DNA from: Campylorhamphus procurvoides
Taxonomy: Eukaryota > Chordata > Aves > Passeriformes > Dendrocolaptidae
Length of the DNA: 64,000 bases
Assembly (NCBI GenBank): GCA_013396655.1
Contig: WBMV01006433.1
Span: forward strand, 62,001 to 126,000
Direction of reading: 5' to 3'
Below, in pieces: positions 49,830 to 61,689 of this stretch. The notes under the pieces are model-generated. The model saw only the letters and a list, made by a program, of their open reading frames with translations. It did not search any database and was not told the origin of the DNA. Position numbers and translations under genes: made by a program. Each line of letters opens with the position of its first letter. Within the stretch, counting starts at the first letter, position 1.

Positions 49830-50521
49830 AAAGAAAAGAAAAGAAAAGAAAAGAAAAGAAAAGAAAAGAAAAGAAAAGAAAAGAAAAGAAAAGAAAAGAA
49901 AAGAAAAGAAAAGAAAAGAAAAGAAAAGAAAAGAAAAGAAAAGAAAAGAAAAGAAAAGAAAAGAAAAGAAAAGAAAAGAAAAGAAAAGAAAAGAAAAGAA
50001 AAGAAAAGAAAAGAAAAGAAAAGAAAAGAAAAGAAAAGAAAAGAAAAGAAAAGAAAAGAAAAGAAAAGAAAAGAAAAGAAAAGAAAAGAAAAGAAAAGAA
50101 AAGAAAAGAAAAGAAAAGAAAAGAAAAGAAAAGAAAAGAAAAGAAAAGAAAAGAAAAGAAAAGAAAAGAAAAGAAAAGAAAAGAAAAGAAAAGAAAAGAA
50201 AAGAAAAGAAAAGAAAAGAAAAGAAAAGAAAAGAAAAGAAAAGAAAAGAAAAGAAAAGAAAAGAAAAGAAAAGAAAAGAAAAGAAAAGAAAAGAAAAGAA
50301 AAGAAAAGAAAAGAAAAGAAAAGAAAAGAAAAGAAAAGAAAAGAAAAGAAAAGAAAAGAAAAGAAAAGAAAAGAAAAGAAAAGAAAAGAAAAGAAAAGAA
50401 AAGAAAAGAAAAGAAAAGAAAAGAAAAGAAAAGAAAAGAAAAGAAAAGAAAAGAAAAGAAAAGAAAAGAAAAGAAAAGAAAAGAAAAGAAAAGAAAAGAA
50501 AAGAAAAGAAAAGAAAAGAAA
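49830..50521 (+). repeat. Perfect (AAAAG)n array, about 138 copies
   Basis: G residues recur every five bases without a single interruption from 49833 to 50518, giving 137 perfect AAAAG intervals in 692 bp. The plus strand is pure purine and the minus strand pure pyrimidine. Because the period (5) is not a multiple of 3 and the unit contains no stop in any frame, the array reads as repeated K/E/K/K/R on the plus strand and F/L/F/F/S on the minus strand. That produces two overlapping long frames (49697-50560 plus, 49694-50566 minus) which are not genes. No SINE poly-A tail or other retrotransposon is visible at either edge. Confidence 0.99.
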
Positions 50522-52234
50522 CACGTGAGATTCAGTTACCATGGAAACAACAGTTTGTAGTGCCATTCAAGATGCCCTAGGACAACTTAGTGGCTCCTAG
50601 GCAGATGTCTTCAATACAACCTGGGTCATGACTACAAGGATAAGAGATCTTAAACTTCAAGGGAGTCCAGAGTGGCTCTAGGCAGGTATTTTTAAGCATC
50701 TTTATCACTGTGTTTCTCTAGGCAAAGGAAACTGATTTTCCTTCTAGCAGGTGAAAATTTTATGGGTATTTTGATATAACTGAGTAATTGCCATATACAA
50801 AGAAACCTTGCAAAAGGGCCCAATAGAGTGTAACAGATCTGCAAGATCAAGCTTTCATCATCCTATTAACAGTTTTCTAAGAGCTCTGGAATCACAATGT
50901 TCCCAGTCTGTTCCATTCCTACTCCACCCGACTCAGCACATGCATAAATTTTTTTTTTTAAATCTCAGGCTTCCCAACCTTCCCCTGCAGAAAACAGAGG
51001 TGATGATTATAAACAGATAAGCTTCCCAAACTGAAAGAAGAAAACAGTAGAAGAATCTGTTAGTTTGTGATAGGCTTACTCTTACATGCAGAGGTATTTG
51101 CAAGATTGATTTCACCACTAAAAAATGAAATGGAGAAAATTCCTACCAGTGTTCACTTTTTAAAATATTTTTAAGTAAATGAGGAGGGAAGAAAGGCAAA
51201 TAGGAAAGTATATAGAATGCAGATATCAAGAAAATTCTGCAAGCAGAAAGCTATCAACCATTAAATTGCATAGCCACTTTATCCAAGGATAGCTAAAGCA
51301 ATGATGTGAAAGCAATAAATGATCTTTTCCCAGCTAACAAATCAGTCTGTAATGGGTGAGGCCAAGTTCTTATCTACACGAGAAAACAGGATTGTGCCAG
51401 CAGCTGGGTTAATGAACCAGTGCCAAATATCAGCTAGCAAAGTCTCTTGACTTGTAAAATGTCATCAATGCAGGCTCCTTCTTGTGCTGGTTAGTCCCTG
51501 CTCCAAGGAGTTGTGGTCATGGTGAGCTTATCCCCTTCCGATGAGTCTTGCAGCCACAGCAGTTTACAGAAATTCAGAAATGCTGGGGAAGAGGTTTTGT
51601 CATCTCCTAGACAAGGCCAGTGCTGCACATCTTGCTGTGGATGGTGCACACAAGGAAGGCTGTGCTGGAGCTGCTCACCAGCCTCATTTGGCTTCACTGC
51701 TGCAAGATTGTCCCACACCATGTCAGTTCCCACGTTTCAATCTGGTTTGGGTTTGCAAAGGCTGTAGTAGCCAGCAAAGGGGCTGCAGGGTGGCCCATGT
51801 AGGGAAGACCTTCAGCAATTTCACCACTGTTGCTACTAGTTGGAACCACAATGTCTGTAGTGATGCTGTTTGTTTGACTCCCATCTTGCTCCCTAAGGAC
51901 AAAAGGAGTGACTGAATTCGATCCTTAAAATCAAGTATGGGCAAGATTTTACAGGTGTTCCCCTTAGGGATGAAATCACATTGGCAAATCACTATCTATG
52001 ACTGTATCTCTATTATTTGTGTAATATCAAAGAAATTCAGTCATTAGATTAATCCCTCTCACACCTTTCATGACCCTGGGGTCTGTTGCAATGCTCCTGT
52101 AATTGCACAATTCTAATTACATAGGTGCTGGTGATATCCATATGATTGAAAACGCATTTGGGTGGGAGGAGGGGAATATGAGCACAGAACAGTCCTGTGA
52201 CAAGGGCATTAGCTTAATTAAAAATTTGGTTTTG
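50522..52234. other. Non-coding sequence
   Basis: No supported gene. A moderately GC-rich patch at about 51480-51800 holds overlapping frames of 60-124 codons on both strands, none with a recognisable domain. A short string at 51944-51959 (aagattttacaggtg) is shared with 59703-59718, where a second similar block follows. Confidence 0.5.
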
Positions 52235-52345
52235 GGCTCAGCTTTCAACTCTGACACAGAACTTTTGCATGACATGGAGCAAGTCACCTAGCCAGGTTCT
52301 CCTCTGTAAAAGATGGATAATGAAAAGTGCCTTTTACTCTACAGG
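52235..52345 (+). mobile_element. MIR-like (CORE-SINE) remnant
   Basis: The order ggctcagctttcaactctga, then catggagcaagtcacctagc, then tctcctctgtaaaagatgga and taatg follows the MIR consensus: a tRNA-related head, then gtgaccttgggcaagtcact, then cctcatctgtaaaatgggga and taatg. The element is diverged and plus-oriented. It overlaps the 3' end of the 216-codon minus-strand frame at 52284-52934, which is one reason to reject that frame. Confidence 0.6.
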
Positions 52346-52511
52346 AAGTACAAATGCTTTCACTGTTGAGAACCCTTTCAAATTTTTCTGATGAAAGCCA
52401 GGTACTATTACTAGGATGCTCATGCTGATGTCTCTTGTATTTGTTTGCTAGTCTGTCTTCTAAGGTTACTGAAACCTTTCCAGACTTCTGGCTAGTATCA
52501 AGCCAATACAT

Positions 52512-52540
52512 TAAAAAAAAAAAAAGAAAAAAAGAAAACC
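52512..52540. repeat. A-rich low-complexity tract
   Basis: An A13-like run followed by GAAAAAAAGAAAA. On the minus strand it produces the FFLFFFL stretch that looks like a membrane segment in the spurious 216-codon frame. Confidence 0.85.
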
Positions 52541-52739
52541 AACCTGCATAAGCTGCATAGACAAAGCACACGAGCCACAGAACCATTTTATTTCCCTCAA
52601 GTGTGGAATTCCCAGTATTTTTAGCCAGAATTTCAGAAACAATCAGCCTCCTTCGATCATCTGTTTGTGTGCAGCTCCCCTCCTTCCCTTCCTCCCACCA
52701 ACTGGAAAAAACTGAACACAAATCCTTAGGCTTAAATAT

Positions 52740-52832
52740 TTCTTTAGCTTTTTCTAACACTTTGTGACCCCATGTGAACCCTGTCTTGACCCTGGACCAT
52801 GTGGGGTCATGACCCACAGTTGGAAAACACTG
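52740..52832 (-). mobile_element. hAT-like DNA transposon end (remnant)
   Basis: Read on the minus strand from 52832 the sequence starts cagtgttttccaactgtggg and tcatgaccccacatgg, and later cacatggggtcacaaagtg. This is the form of the terminal inverted repeat and subterminal region of many hAT-family elements (cagtggttcccaaactgtgggtcgcgaccc...). The other terminus and a target-site duplication were not found, so length and family are open. Confidence 0.45.
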
Positions 52833-55800
52833 GCCTAAATCTAAGATGTTAGTGGGGCTGCTTCTCAGAGGTGACTTGACAGCTGACTTTGGTGGGTGTA
52901 GAGCAGTCTTGAGGAGGATGCTCTGACCTGCCAATCATGAGATGCTGTGTTTCATTCACATCAGGGAGTTTGTCCCGTGGAGTTTAAGGAGGAACAAAGA
53001 CCACACAGCACAAAAATGAGGTTTCTGTTTAAGCCCTTGGCCTGCTTTGACTCCTGGGACCTTAAGATATTTTCTTTCTTATTTTGTTTTTGTCCTGAAT
53101 TGACTCAGATTCTAAAATAGGACAATTTTTTAACATGACAGTCATTTTGTATTGATTAGACATAGCACCCCAGGGGGGAAAAAAAAAGTACTAGATGTCA
53201 GAAAAAGACCCAAATGAAAAGAAAGTATAACATTTGCAAAAGGGTTGTGTGTGTTTTGGATGTTCTCTGACAAAAATATCGGCAGAGCTGGCAGTAGCAG
53301 GGATAGGTTGATTTGGGAAGAGCAGAATGCAACAGAGGCAACTGGCAACTGGGAAAATGAGGAATGAGTGCTGATAGAAAAGGGGAGTATTGGAAAGAGC
53401 ATAAAAGAAGCACTTAAAGGAGCAGAAGTGTTGAAAAACATACTAACATTGCCATTGAAGGGGAGAAGAGACATGGGAAGCAAATCATTTGCCATATGTG
53501 GCTCAAGGGAGAGGGAGGCAGTGACAGCTGGTTCATTTACCCTGAAGAGCGAGTGAGTCAAAGAGGATACAGAGCTGACATAGGTTCCTTACTTGGCCAT
53601 TCTCTCTGCTGTTGGGTCTCAAGCTTCCATATACTAAACTGGGAGTGATGGATATATCAAGCATAGGTGTGTCAGGTTATATTTTTCATTATCCAATTAA
53701 TATTTATTGGTTCAAGCAGGAACTCAGAACCTGACAGTAGTGGGTGTCTCTCAAATAGACCGCATTATTTGCTACCAGTAAACCATTTCTTCTCCCTATG
53801 ATAGGCAAGAAATTCTGAGGTCTGTTGGCACAATATCAAAGAAATTAGCTTCTCCCAAATCTCTAGTGATACATTACTTCTCGTAGCTCCTCAATTGCCT
53901 TGTCCTCACTGCTTGCAATTCAAAATCCTCACTCTTTGGCCCAAGTGCTACCAAGGACAGACCTGTGCCAACAGTTCCTCTGAAGCACATCAGGTGGTTA
54001 ATACTTGTTCTTTACTTGGCTTTTCAGGCACGCTTCCTTGGCAGTGTCCTCTGTTATTGCTTCCTACAAATGGGTATTTGCAGCTAGGGAGAGTTTGCCT
54101 TAGGTTACTTGGCTGGTTTGGAGTCCAGGTATCCCCAGGAGCTTAAACACATCCTGTTCCAGAAGTGCAGGTGTGTGGCTGCTCTGACTAATACCCCTCC
54201 TCAGGGACACCTGACTGACCATAGCTGACAATGAGGAGGGGCTGTGCCCAGGGTTCTGAAATGTTACTGTTCTCCCTCTGTGGCATAACAATAACAAACA
54301 ATAGGGGATGCTTGGTTCATTTTTCTCACCTCTAGACAGCATTATTTGGATAAAGATTGCCCAAGATCTTTATTCTGCAGCAGTGTCTTGACTTCTGAAA
54401 CACAGATGTGTTCTGGCTAAGCTTAACTTTGGCATGTACCTCAAGTAATCCAAGGCTCTCTGCCCTTCTCACAGGAAACCCCTGTGCTTCTCACCCCCTT
54501 CTCCCCTCACTCTTAGCTTCCTCTATGGTTATTTTGTGCCTTGGAGTTTTCCATTCACTAAACATCTGCCTATTGAAGAGGCATTTGGAGAAGGACTTGT
54601 CTTAAACTTTAGTCAACTTCCTTAGCGAACCTATTGTTTAGTCACAATTCAATTGTTAACTCTTAATACCTTCCATTGTCTTTGGTGTGTACATGCTGGG
54701 GCCCCTGTCAGCAGAAATGCCTACAGCAAGACCCATATACCCATTTTCACAGCTTGCTTTCTTATATTAGCCCAAGTGCATGAATGCCATAAACAGTTTT
54801 CTCTAAATAACCACTTCAAACACTGTGGGGTTTTTCATTTTGTACAAAAGAACATGTTTTCGTGGATACAGCTGGTCACAGCATCAGGCACAGGGTATCT
54901 GTTCTGAGAGAAAAAAACACCTGTTTTCAGTCAGGCTTTATCTTGAAAAACAGTGATGTGCGGTTGCTGGTTTGTCCTTTGAAAAAGGACTAAAAAACAC
55001 CAGAATTTCTGAGTAAAAGAGGCATTTTTTGCTTGTCACACATTCTTGGTCCTTATATCACCTGACAGGGAAACTAATATGTATTTAGTTTAATATAATA
55101 CACAGAGAGAGAAACAAGATGCCTTTGGTTAGAAAACTTTATTGTAAGATAAAGGTCAAGACCTTAGCAAGAGCCATGAAGGTTGAAGAGAGTGTTCAAA
55201 CGATCTCTGCCTGTTCCATAGGATTAAGCATCACCATTTGATCCCATTAGTGTCACAGACTGAATTTCACATCTCCATTGTACCTAGGACACAAATCCAA
55301 AAGTGGTCCTAACAGATGCAAAGCCACTTGTGCTTCCATGGGGATACAATTCCAGGATTTATACAGTCTTTGCCTAGTTGAAACACTACGAAAAAAGTTT
55401 CTGAAGTGCCTCTCTGCAATTGTCCCTAACCATTGCCAACTTAACCTTTATTGGGACGATGAAGGGTCTATTTTAACCATTTCTCCAGGAAACTTTAAGA
55501 CCCACACTGTTGTTAATAACTGATTAAAAAAAATCTTTTTACAATCTTGGTTTTCTGCCTATTTCCACGATTTTCTGTGGAACGATATGTCATTTTCATT
55601 ATTTGCCTGCCCTTGTAAATCCATGCACAAAGCCAAATGTACCATAAAGCAAACTGGGAAAAAAATAGAGAAAATATCATTTGAAAGAAAAATAAAGCCC
55701 AAACAGCTTTCAGGATTACCAGGATTTGTGTATACATTAACAGGTTGAAAAATTCTATCAGGAAGGAAATTAAAAAACAAAATCCCTATATGTTTGCATG

Positions 55801-56650
55801 TTATGACAGTGTCAAATAGAGGGAATTCAGTAAGAAATCCAATACCCTTTGTTAGGAGAGCGTATTCGGTAAATCATGTTTTATAGTTGAATGTGGATTA
55901 GACAAGCCATAACTAATTTGTCAGGTTTTGACTGAATGCCAGTATTTTTGTTACATATATGACATTTTAATCAACTGCATCTTTGAACTGAAGGGCTATT
56001 GGAGAATGAATTTCCATCTGACCTGTCAGTGTTTTTTAAAAGTGAGCTAAAAAGGAAGAATGAAATGATCTAGGAGCAAATTGCTAAGTTAGACAAAGTG
56101 TAGTGAAACATAATGAGATAATCAATTTGGATGTTGAGAAGGAAATAAAAACATTTCTCATGTAACTGATTGGGTTCCTTCTGATATACTGTGACTTTCA
56201 TACGCTGTGGGGTAAGTAAACTGCTTAATCAATGTCCAGTTATTGCTGCAAAACACATGATACGAATGGTCTGCTCATGATTCATTAAGTCCTCAGAAAA
56301 AATAAGGGTTTATTCAAATGCTTCAGCTCTGCCTTGTTAACCTCATTAGTACTCAGAGAATAGCAATGAGCTGAGAAAGAGCAGAGCTTATTTTGCAAGC
56401 ACCCTGATTTACAGATCCCCCATGCAAGGACACTATTTTTGGAACATTTATTACAGATGTCGGAATCCCAAGTCTTTAATCACTGTGTTGTTAATTAATA
56501 CCCTATTTGTTACTGTCAGTGGTTGAATACTGGATGTGCAAAATTCCACATGTGAAAGTACTTAATGTAATCAGGTAATACATTAGTGAGGTGCTGCTCA
56601 GCTGTCAGTCTGGTGGAATGTCAGGGGGTGCCAAAAAAAGCACTGCAAGG
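52833..56650. other. Non-coding sequence
   Basis: No supported gene; the largest frame is 139 codons (minus strand, 53142-53561) without recognisable features. AT-rich unique-looking sequence predominates. The part from about 56080 to 56540 has homeodomain-type motifs and may be a regulatory element (annotated separately). Confidence 0.6.
56080..56540. promoter_or_regulatory. Candidate conserved non-coding element (unproven)
   Basis: Repeat-free sequence with several homeodomain-type strings (GATAATCAATTTGG near 56115, CTTAATCAATG near 56224, CTTTAATCACTG near 56474, and TTAATTAA at 56491-56498). The call rests on motif density and the absence of repeat features, not on any observed conservation. 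Confidence 0.2.
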
Positions 56651-56748
56651 AGAAGAAAAGAAAAGAAAAGAAAAGAAAAGAAAAGAAAAGAAAAGAAAAG
56701 AAAAGAAAAGAAAAGAAAAGAAAAGAAAAGAAAAGAAAAGAGAAAGAG
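56651..56748 (+). repeat. (AAAAG)n microsatellite, 17 perfect copies
   Basis: Seventeen uninterrupted AAAAG units lie at 56656-56740, with degenerate AGAAG before and AGAAAGAG after. The motif and strand are the same as in the 692-bp array 6.1 kb upstream. It underlies the spurious frames at 56586-56990 (plus), 56591-56791 (plus) and 56598-56822 (minus). Confidence 0.99.
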
Positions 56749-57080
56749 TTTTCTTCAGACCTGGCCAACAAGGGGCCACCTCTCCAGCTAGGAATGCTCA
56801 GGCTCACTCCTGGAGGTTGCACTGCCTTCTGTCACTGGTGGGCTGTGATTTCTCTCTGAAGCAACCAACTGTTGCACAAGTGTACTGTGCTGCTGACTGC
56901 ACAAAAAGCTTCTATAAAATAAAGAAGAAGTGTCACAAAATCATGCATGAAGGAGAAGTGTCTTCCAAACAGATGACAGACTGTTTCTAGGTTGAGGAAC
57001 AGTTGCTTTTCTACTGCTGTTGTTCTACAGAGAATATGCTGAACTATGAAGTCTTCCAGCATATCCTTCTCCCCTTGTAG
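56749..57080. other. Non-coding spacer between microsatellite and CR1
   Basis: No gene or repeat that I recognise. The plus-strand frame that runs through the AAAAG array continues to 56990 without recognisable content. Confidence 0.6.
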
Positions 57081-57310
57081 CCTTCCAGTACCTATAGAGG
57101 ACCTACAGGAAGGTTGGAGAGGAACTTACAAGGGCATGTAATGATAGGACAAGGGGGAATGGCTTTAAACTAAGAGTAGGTTAAGATTAGATTTTAGGAA
57201 GGAATTCTATACTGTGAGGGTGGTGAGGCATTGTCACAGAGAATTCATGTGAGTTGGGAACTGAGACTTGTCACTGTCCAAAGAGGGACGTGGATGCCCC
57301 TTCTCAGAGT
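57081..57310 (+). mobile_element. CR1 LINE fragment, plus strand
   Basis: The sequence ccttccagtacctatagagg, then ctacaggaaggttggagagg, gggcatgtaatgataggaca, agggggaatggctttaaact, ttaggaaggaattctatact and gtgagggtggtgaggca is the CR1 3'-region segment in sense orientation. This is opposite to the four minus-strand copies in this window. Identity drops after about 57240, and the terminal octamer is not visible, so both ends are eroded or truncated. Confidence 0.93.
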
Positions 57311-60300
57311 CATTTTGAGCAGGAGCCTAAGCTTAGTACCCAAATTTATTGCCCAAAGCAAAGCCTTTAAAAGTACCTAGGGAGAGACCAGACCATTCAT
57401 GTGCTGCCAGAATTAGTGCTGACGAGAGGAAGAATTAATACTGTTTCGTCCCAACAACAGTCTTTCATTTTGGATTTTCTGATTTCTGGATGAATTTTTT
57501 CGAAAAGCAAATAAAGGTAAAATAAGATTATTTGTAATGAAAAGCTAAGGTTATATTGCAATATTCTTAACAGGACTATGGCTGCAGGTCTTTGGTCATG
57601 ATGGTCACCAGTTCACCATGTTACTTATCCTCAAAAGGGATGCAATTTTTTTGTATTACTTTTCTCATATATTAATGGTAAGCCAGTGAATCTTTTACAG
57701 GCACACAAGAAGGACCTGGTCTATGCTATGGAAAGTCTTTATCTCAGTTTTACAATCAAGCAATCATAGCATATTTACCCAAGATTTGACCCATTTCTAC
57801 GGACAAGTTCTTTTTTCTCTATATACGTATTTGAATATCCACATGTAATTTCATGCTATCAAGGCAGATAACTCTCTCTTCTATGTTTTATTGTTGATGA
57901 CTGGTTGAGAAAAGGAACAACACAGTCTAACCTGACTTGATAGAGGAATTAAATATTCTTGAAAATATTTAATTGAATTTTCCAGACTCTTAACTGTGAT
58001 CTTCAGATGGAGGGTAGCAACTGTAAAAATTCTATTCATATGGGATGTAAACAAGTTCTGTGGTGGTCAGTTTAGTAAGACCAACATTGGCTTTTGTCAG
58101 GCTTGGAGAGTTAAATTTGGTTTTTGGTGGTTTTCAAAGTTGTAAAGGGATCAAAAAAAATTAAACTTGCTAGCTATTGTGATATGGTTGGTAATTTTCA
58201 GAGGGTAAGAATGACTGTGCACAAAATATACCTGAATAACTTTTTTTTTTGCATTAAACTAAATAAAAATAATTAAACTGCATCTAAAAACTCACATTGC
58301 TTATGACTGCTTCAGCCTCCTCCTATGTTTCATCCATGCAGCTTTTATTTCTTTCATTTGGGATTGGTAAAATAGTATGGATTTTTATGAAAAGAACTTA
58401 AAAACTAAGATAACAAAGAAAGTGAGAATGGGTCAGGTGAAAGGCACCTGGCAAAAAATCAGAATTGGGACCCTGGTATGGAGGAAAAGAAGAAAGAATG
58501 GGCAGAGGTCTGAGGACAAGAGAAGCAAGAAATAAACCAGCTTGCTGACAGGGGGGAGAAGATGGAAGCATAAAGGCACATGGGAGAAATAATGTCTGGA
58601 TGTCTTTCCTTTTCTTTTCAGTTACCATCAGCATCTGGTACTGATAATTTCTGTGTTTTTGAAGAAGAGCTGGTATAATAAGTGAGCCAGCCCACCAACA
58701 TAGCCAGCAAAGGAAAAAGAAGAGAACAGGTTAGAAGAAAGGGAAATGCAGGGGGTTTTATATCTGATGGTAAACACTTTCATCCTTCCCTGCTGCTTGA
58801 ATAATGCATCCTAATTTGACATGACTATACTGGTCACCAAGTTCATGCTAGGGTTATATAATCACAATCTGATCATTTTTCTTAAGTGCTGCTCAGCACA
58901 GAAACCTTTTATGTGGATAGAGGAAAGCAGCTATTCTTTTTCTTGTGATTTTTGGCTTGGGTTGATAGAAGTGTCAGCCAAGAATAAAAATACCTTTATA
59001 ATCTTTAGCCTTTTTCCCCAACACTTTCGAGTTGTATTATTATTTCTTCATTGTCCTTCTATCAGCTGAAAGAGAACCTGGTGTTTATGCCTCTGTTGAT
59101 TTAATAGTATATGGCTTTTGTTCAAGTTTTTTGTAGAATTTTCCAGAAATGAGTGTGGTCTTCAGATTGCATCTGGCCATATGTGACTGGATCTGTGTTT
59201 TTTTTTATTTGACCCTTCTCTACTCAGAGGCACTAAGCTGGAACTCAGCCTCATTTCATTGTTCCATCTCTGTCAAGTGTCTTTATGACTGACAAGATCT
59301 GGATTTTCTGGGATTGTGTGCAAAATGCCTGAACTCAGCGACTGCTTTCCTGATAAAGTTAGGAACACCACCTGCCACATCCCCACCTATTTTTCATTTT
59401 CCAGCTCTTAAGTTGTCTCTGTGAAATAATTGTAGGAATCCTTACAGATGTGTGTGTTGAGGGGAGAGGTTATATCCTCAAGGGGCTTTATTCTTATGTA
59501 GTAATCCTTTCTCAATACTGAGGTTTTTAATTATTTTTTTTACATAATGTGGCCACCCCTCTTGCAAGGAAATGCTCACTTCCTCAGAAAGTCCTTGCCA
59601 GTCCTTTTTTCCTATAAATGCAACAAGGTGCAGCCACCTTGGTTCAAATTGCACTTGCAACCTTATCTTGAGATTTAAGTGTGCCTGGCTCAGCACTGGT
59701 TGGGAGATTTTACAGGTGAATGATGCTGCAGCAAATAGCCCAGTTGGTGTCATCCTCTTTAGGAATGGAATTGCATTGGTAGGAGATCTGAGTTCTGGAC
59801 TATATGCAATTTAGGCACTCACTACTCTGTAGTTTTAAAAAACCCAACAAACTTTTCAGATCCTAATTGAATTCCCTATAATGAACTTGTACAGACTCTG
59901 TTTCATATAGTTTGGCTGGTTGCAGAATAGCCTACATTTAAGCTATAACAAGTGGGATAAAGCATTTCTGGGAAGTGTCCATGCCCTCTCACGATGGAGA
60001 GACTCTGGAAGGACAACTTCAGCTAGAACCCAGTTGACTGAGGTTACATTAGATGAGTTTTATGCATACACTTTCAGGTGTGGGGGAATATTGGTTGTGC
60101 TTTGGGTGCTACGCAGGTGAGTGACTAGACACAGAAATTTTGTCTGTCTCTCTTCCTTGAAAGTGTACTATCTGTTTGCATTAGTCCATCCAAGGGCAGA
60201 ACAAGACTTAGTGAAGTTACATAGAGGATTAGCAGTTTACAGAAGAAGTTACTGTTATCTGACTGCTGTTTTGGCAAAAGAAATAGGTGAATAGTAAGTG

Positions 60301-61639
60301 CTCATATAGCTGTAGAGGTATTGATATAAAAATACAGGATCAGCTTTATTTTGCTTGGGTTTTACACATACATTGTATTTAAATGCTTGGTGCAGAGACA
60401 GCTGTTGATTTTTCACTCTGTGCTTCCTTGGTGGGGATTTTTTTTTCTATTATTTTAAATTTTGCAGTGAGCAGCAATGCACTGAATAGATTCTCCTTTT
60501 CTGACAATAGTGTTACTGTCTCTGCTCATTTCCTTTCCTGAAAAACAGGGAAAATGAGTGCAGTGCATGGAGGGCTTTTGTGCTTCTGCCCAGGGGTGGG
60601 TATGTCCAAAAAGGGCTGTTTTGCACCTGTGTTGGGCAGGGGATTTGTCACACACTGCAAGCCCAGCACAGGCAGTAACACTGGACTTGTGTAACATGCA
60701 ACTTCCTACCGTGTGTAACACTGAATCCACCACTTCCAGAAAAGTGACTTTACTTCATGGATGGAGAAGGAAAAGGGTAAATCCTGGAAAACTGGGATAA
60801 TAACGCTAGGAGCACATTTTGAAGGTGTCCTTTGCAGACAAACCCCGGAATGTTTGTGGAGTATTCCAACTGTATGTCAATACATTATTAAAATAAAACC
60901 AAACCAAAACGTTCATCAGGAAATGAACCATTTTATATTTAGTGCTGGCTTTGGATGCTGTACAGTAAATAAAGGCACTGAACAATTTGTATCATAGGAA
61001 TTGCAAATAGATTTCCCTGTGCTGAGCCTCAGAGGGCTTCTGCACTAAATCTGGCACTCCAAACTTTTGAATCTCTGACTTTGTGTCCATAAGCTTTTCA
61101 GGATTTGTCTGAGTTTTCAGTGTAATAGATGTTTAAAACTGATGCAATGAAATTAGCCTGTTAGGGCAGGAAAAAAAAGCTTAGTTGAAATTAATGTACC
61201 ATGTTGCTTCTGAAAGATTTAGTGTATGTTCTAATTTAATTTATAAATGCATATACTGCAGGATGGCCAAATTTTTTAGCCTTCAAAAAGAGTTAAACTA
61301 GAGATTAGTCTAAAGCTTCCAGTAAAAGTCTGGTTAACTTTTTAACAATATTTTCGTTTCTAGCATCTAAAACTCCTGACCCTTTATGATGCCTGTTTTC
61401 TTTAATGTGTGGTCTGGGACAAGACTGGAAGAGAAAGTCATGCTGTCTGTGAAGCTGAGAATGGCTACTTAGCATCCAAATATGTAATTAGGGAGCTTTT
61501 CATGCCTTTTTAATAAGTTGTAGTCATTAGTAAATTGCCAGTCTCATAGCCCTCAAATGATTCAGAGTCTTTAAACTTGGCTGGACTGGCCCAATTCCAT
61601 GCAGAGCAGATGCTTTTTTGTCTCATTTTATTCTTTCCC
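57311..61639. other. Non-coding AT-rich sequence
   Basis: No supported gene. It contains an AT-rich 11-bp inverted repeat (57947-57957 with 57964-57974), short T runs near 58240 and 60440, and the segment 59703-59790 that partly resembles 51944-51990. Frames are all under 100 codons. Confidence 0.6.
57947..57974. other. AT-rich 11-bp inverted repeat
   Basis: AATTAAATATT (57947-57957) is the exact reverse complement of AATATTTAATT (57964-57974), with a 6-nt CTTGAA loop. Its pure A/T content makes a chance origin likely in this AT-rich context. Confidence 0.8.
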
Positions 61640-61689
61640 TTTTGTTAGGGGCTTCAGCTGCAAGGTTTACCTACATGGACCCTGAGGAA

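Noticed and set aside
49694..50566. Long charged KEKKR and hydrophobic FLFFS proteins on opposite strands
   Set aside because: Both are translations of a stop-free AAAAG microsatellite; the non-repeat ends are short and show no domain.
52284..52934. 216-codon minus-strand frame with an apparent membrane segment
   Set aside because: It crosses a MIR-like remnant, an A-rich tract that gives the FFLFFFL stretch, and a hAT-like end. Nothing in it resembles a known family.
57947..57974. AT-rich inverted repeat as a possible regulatory cruciform
   Set aside because: Pure A/T 11-bp arms are likely by chance in this composition; kept only as a structural note.
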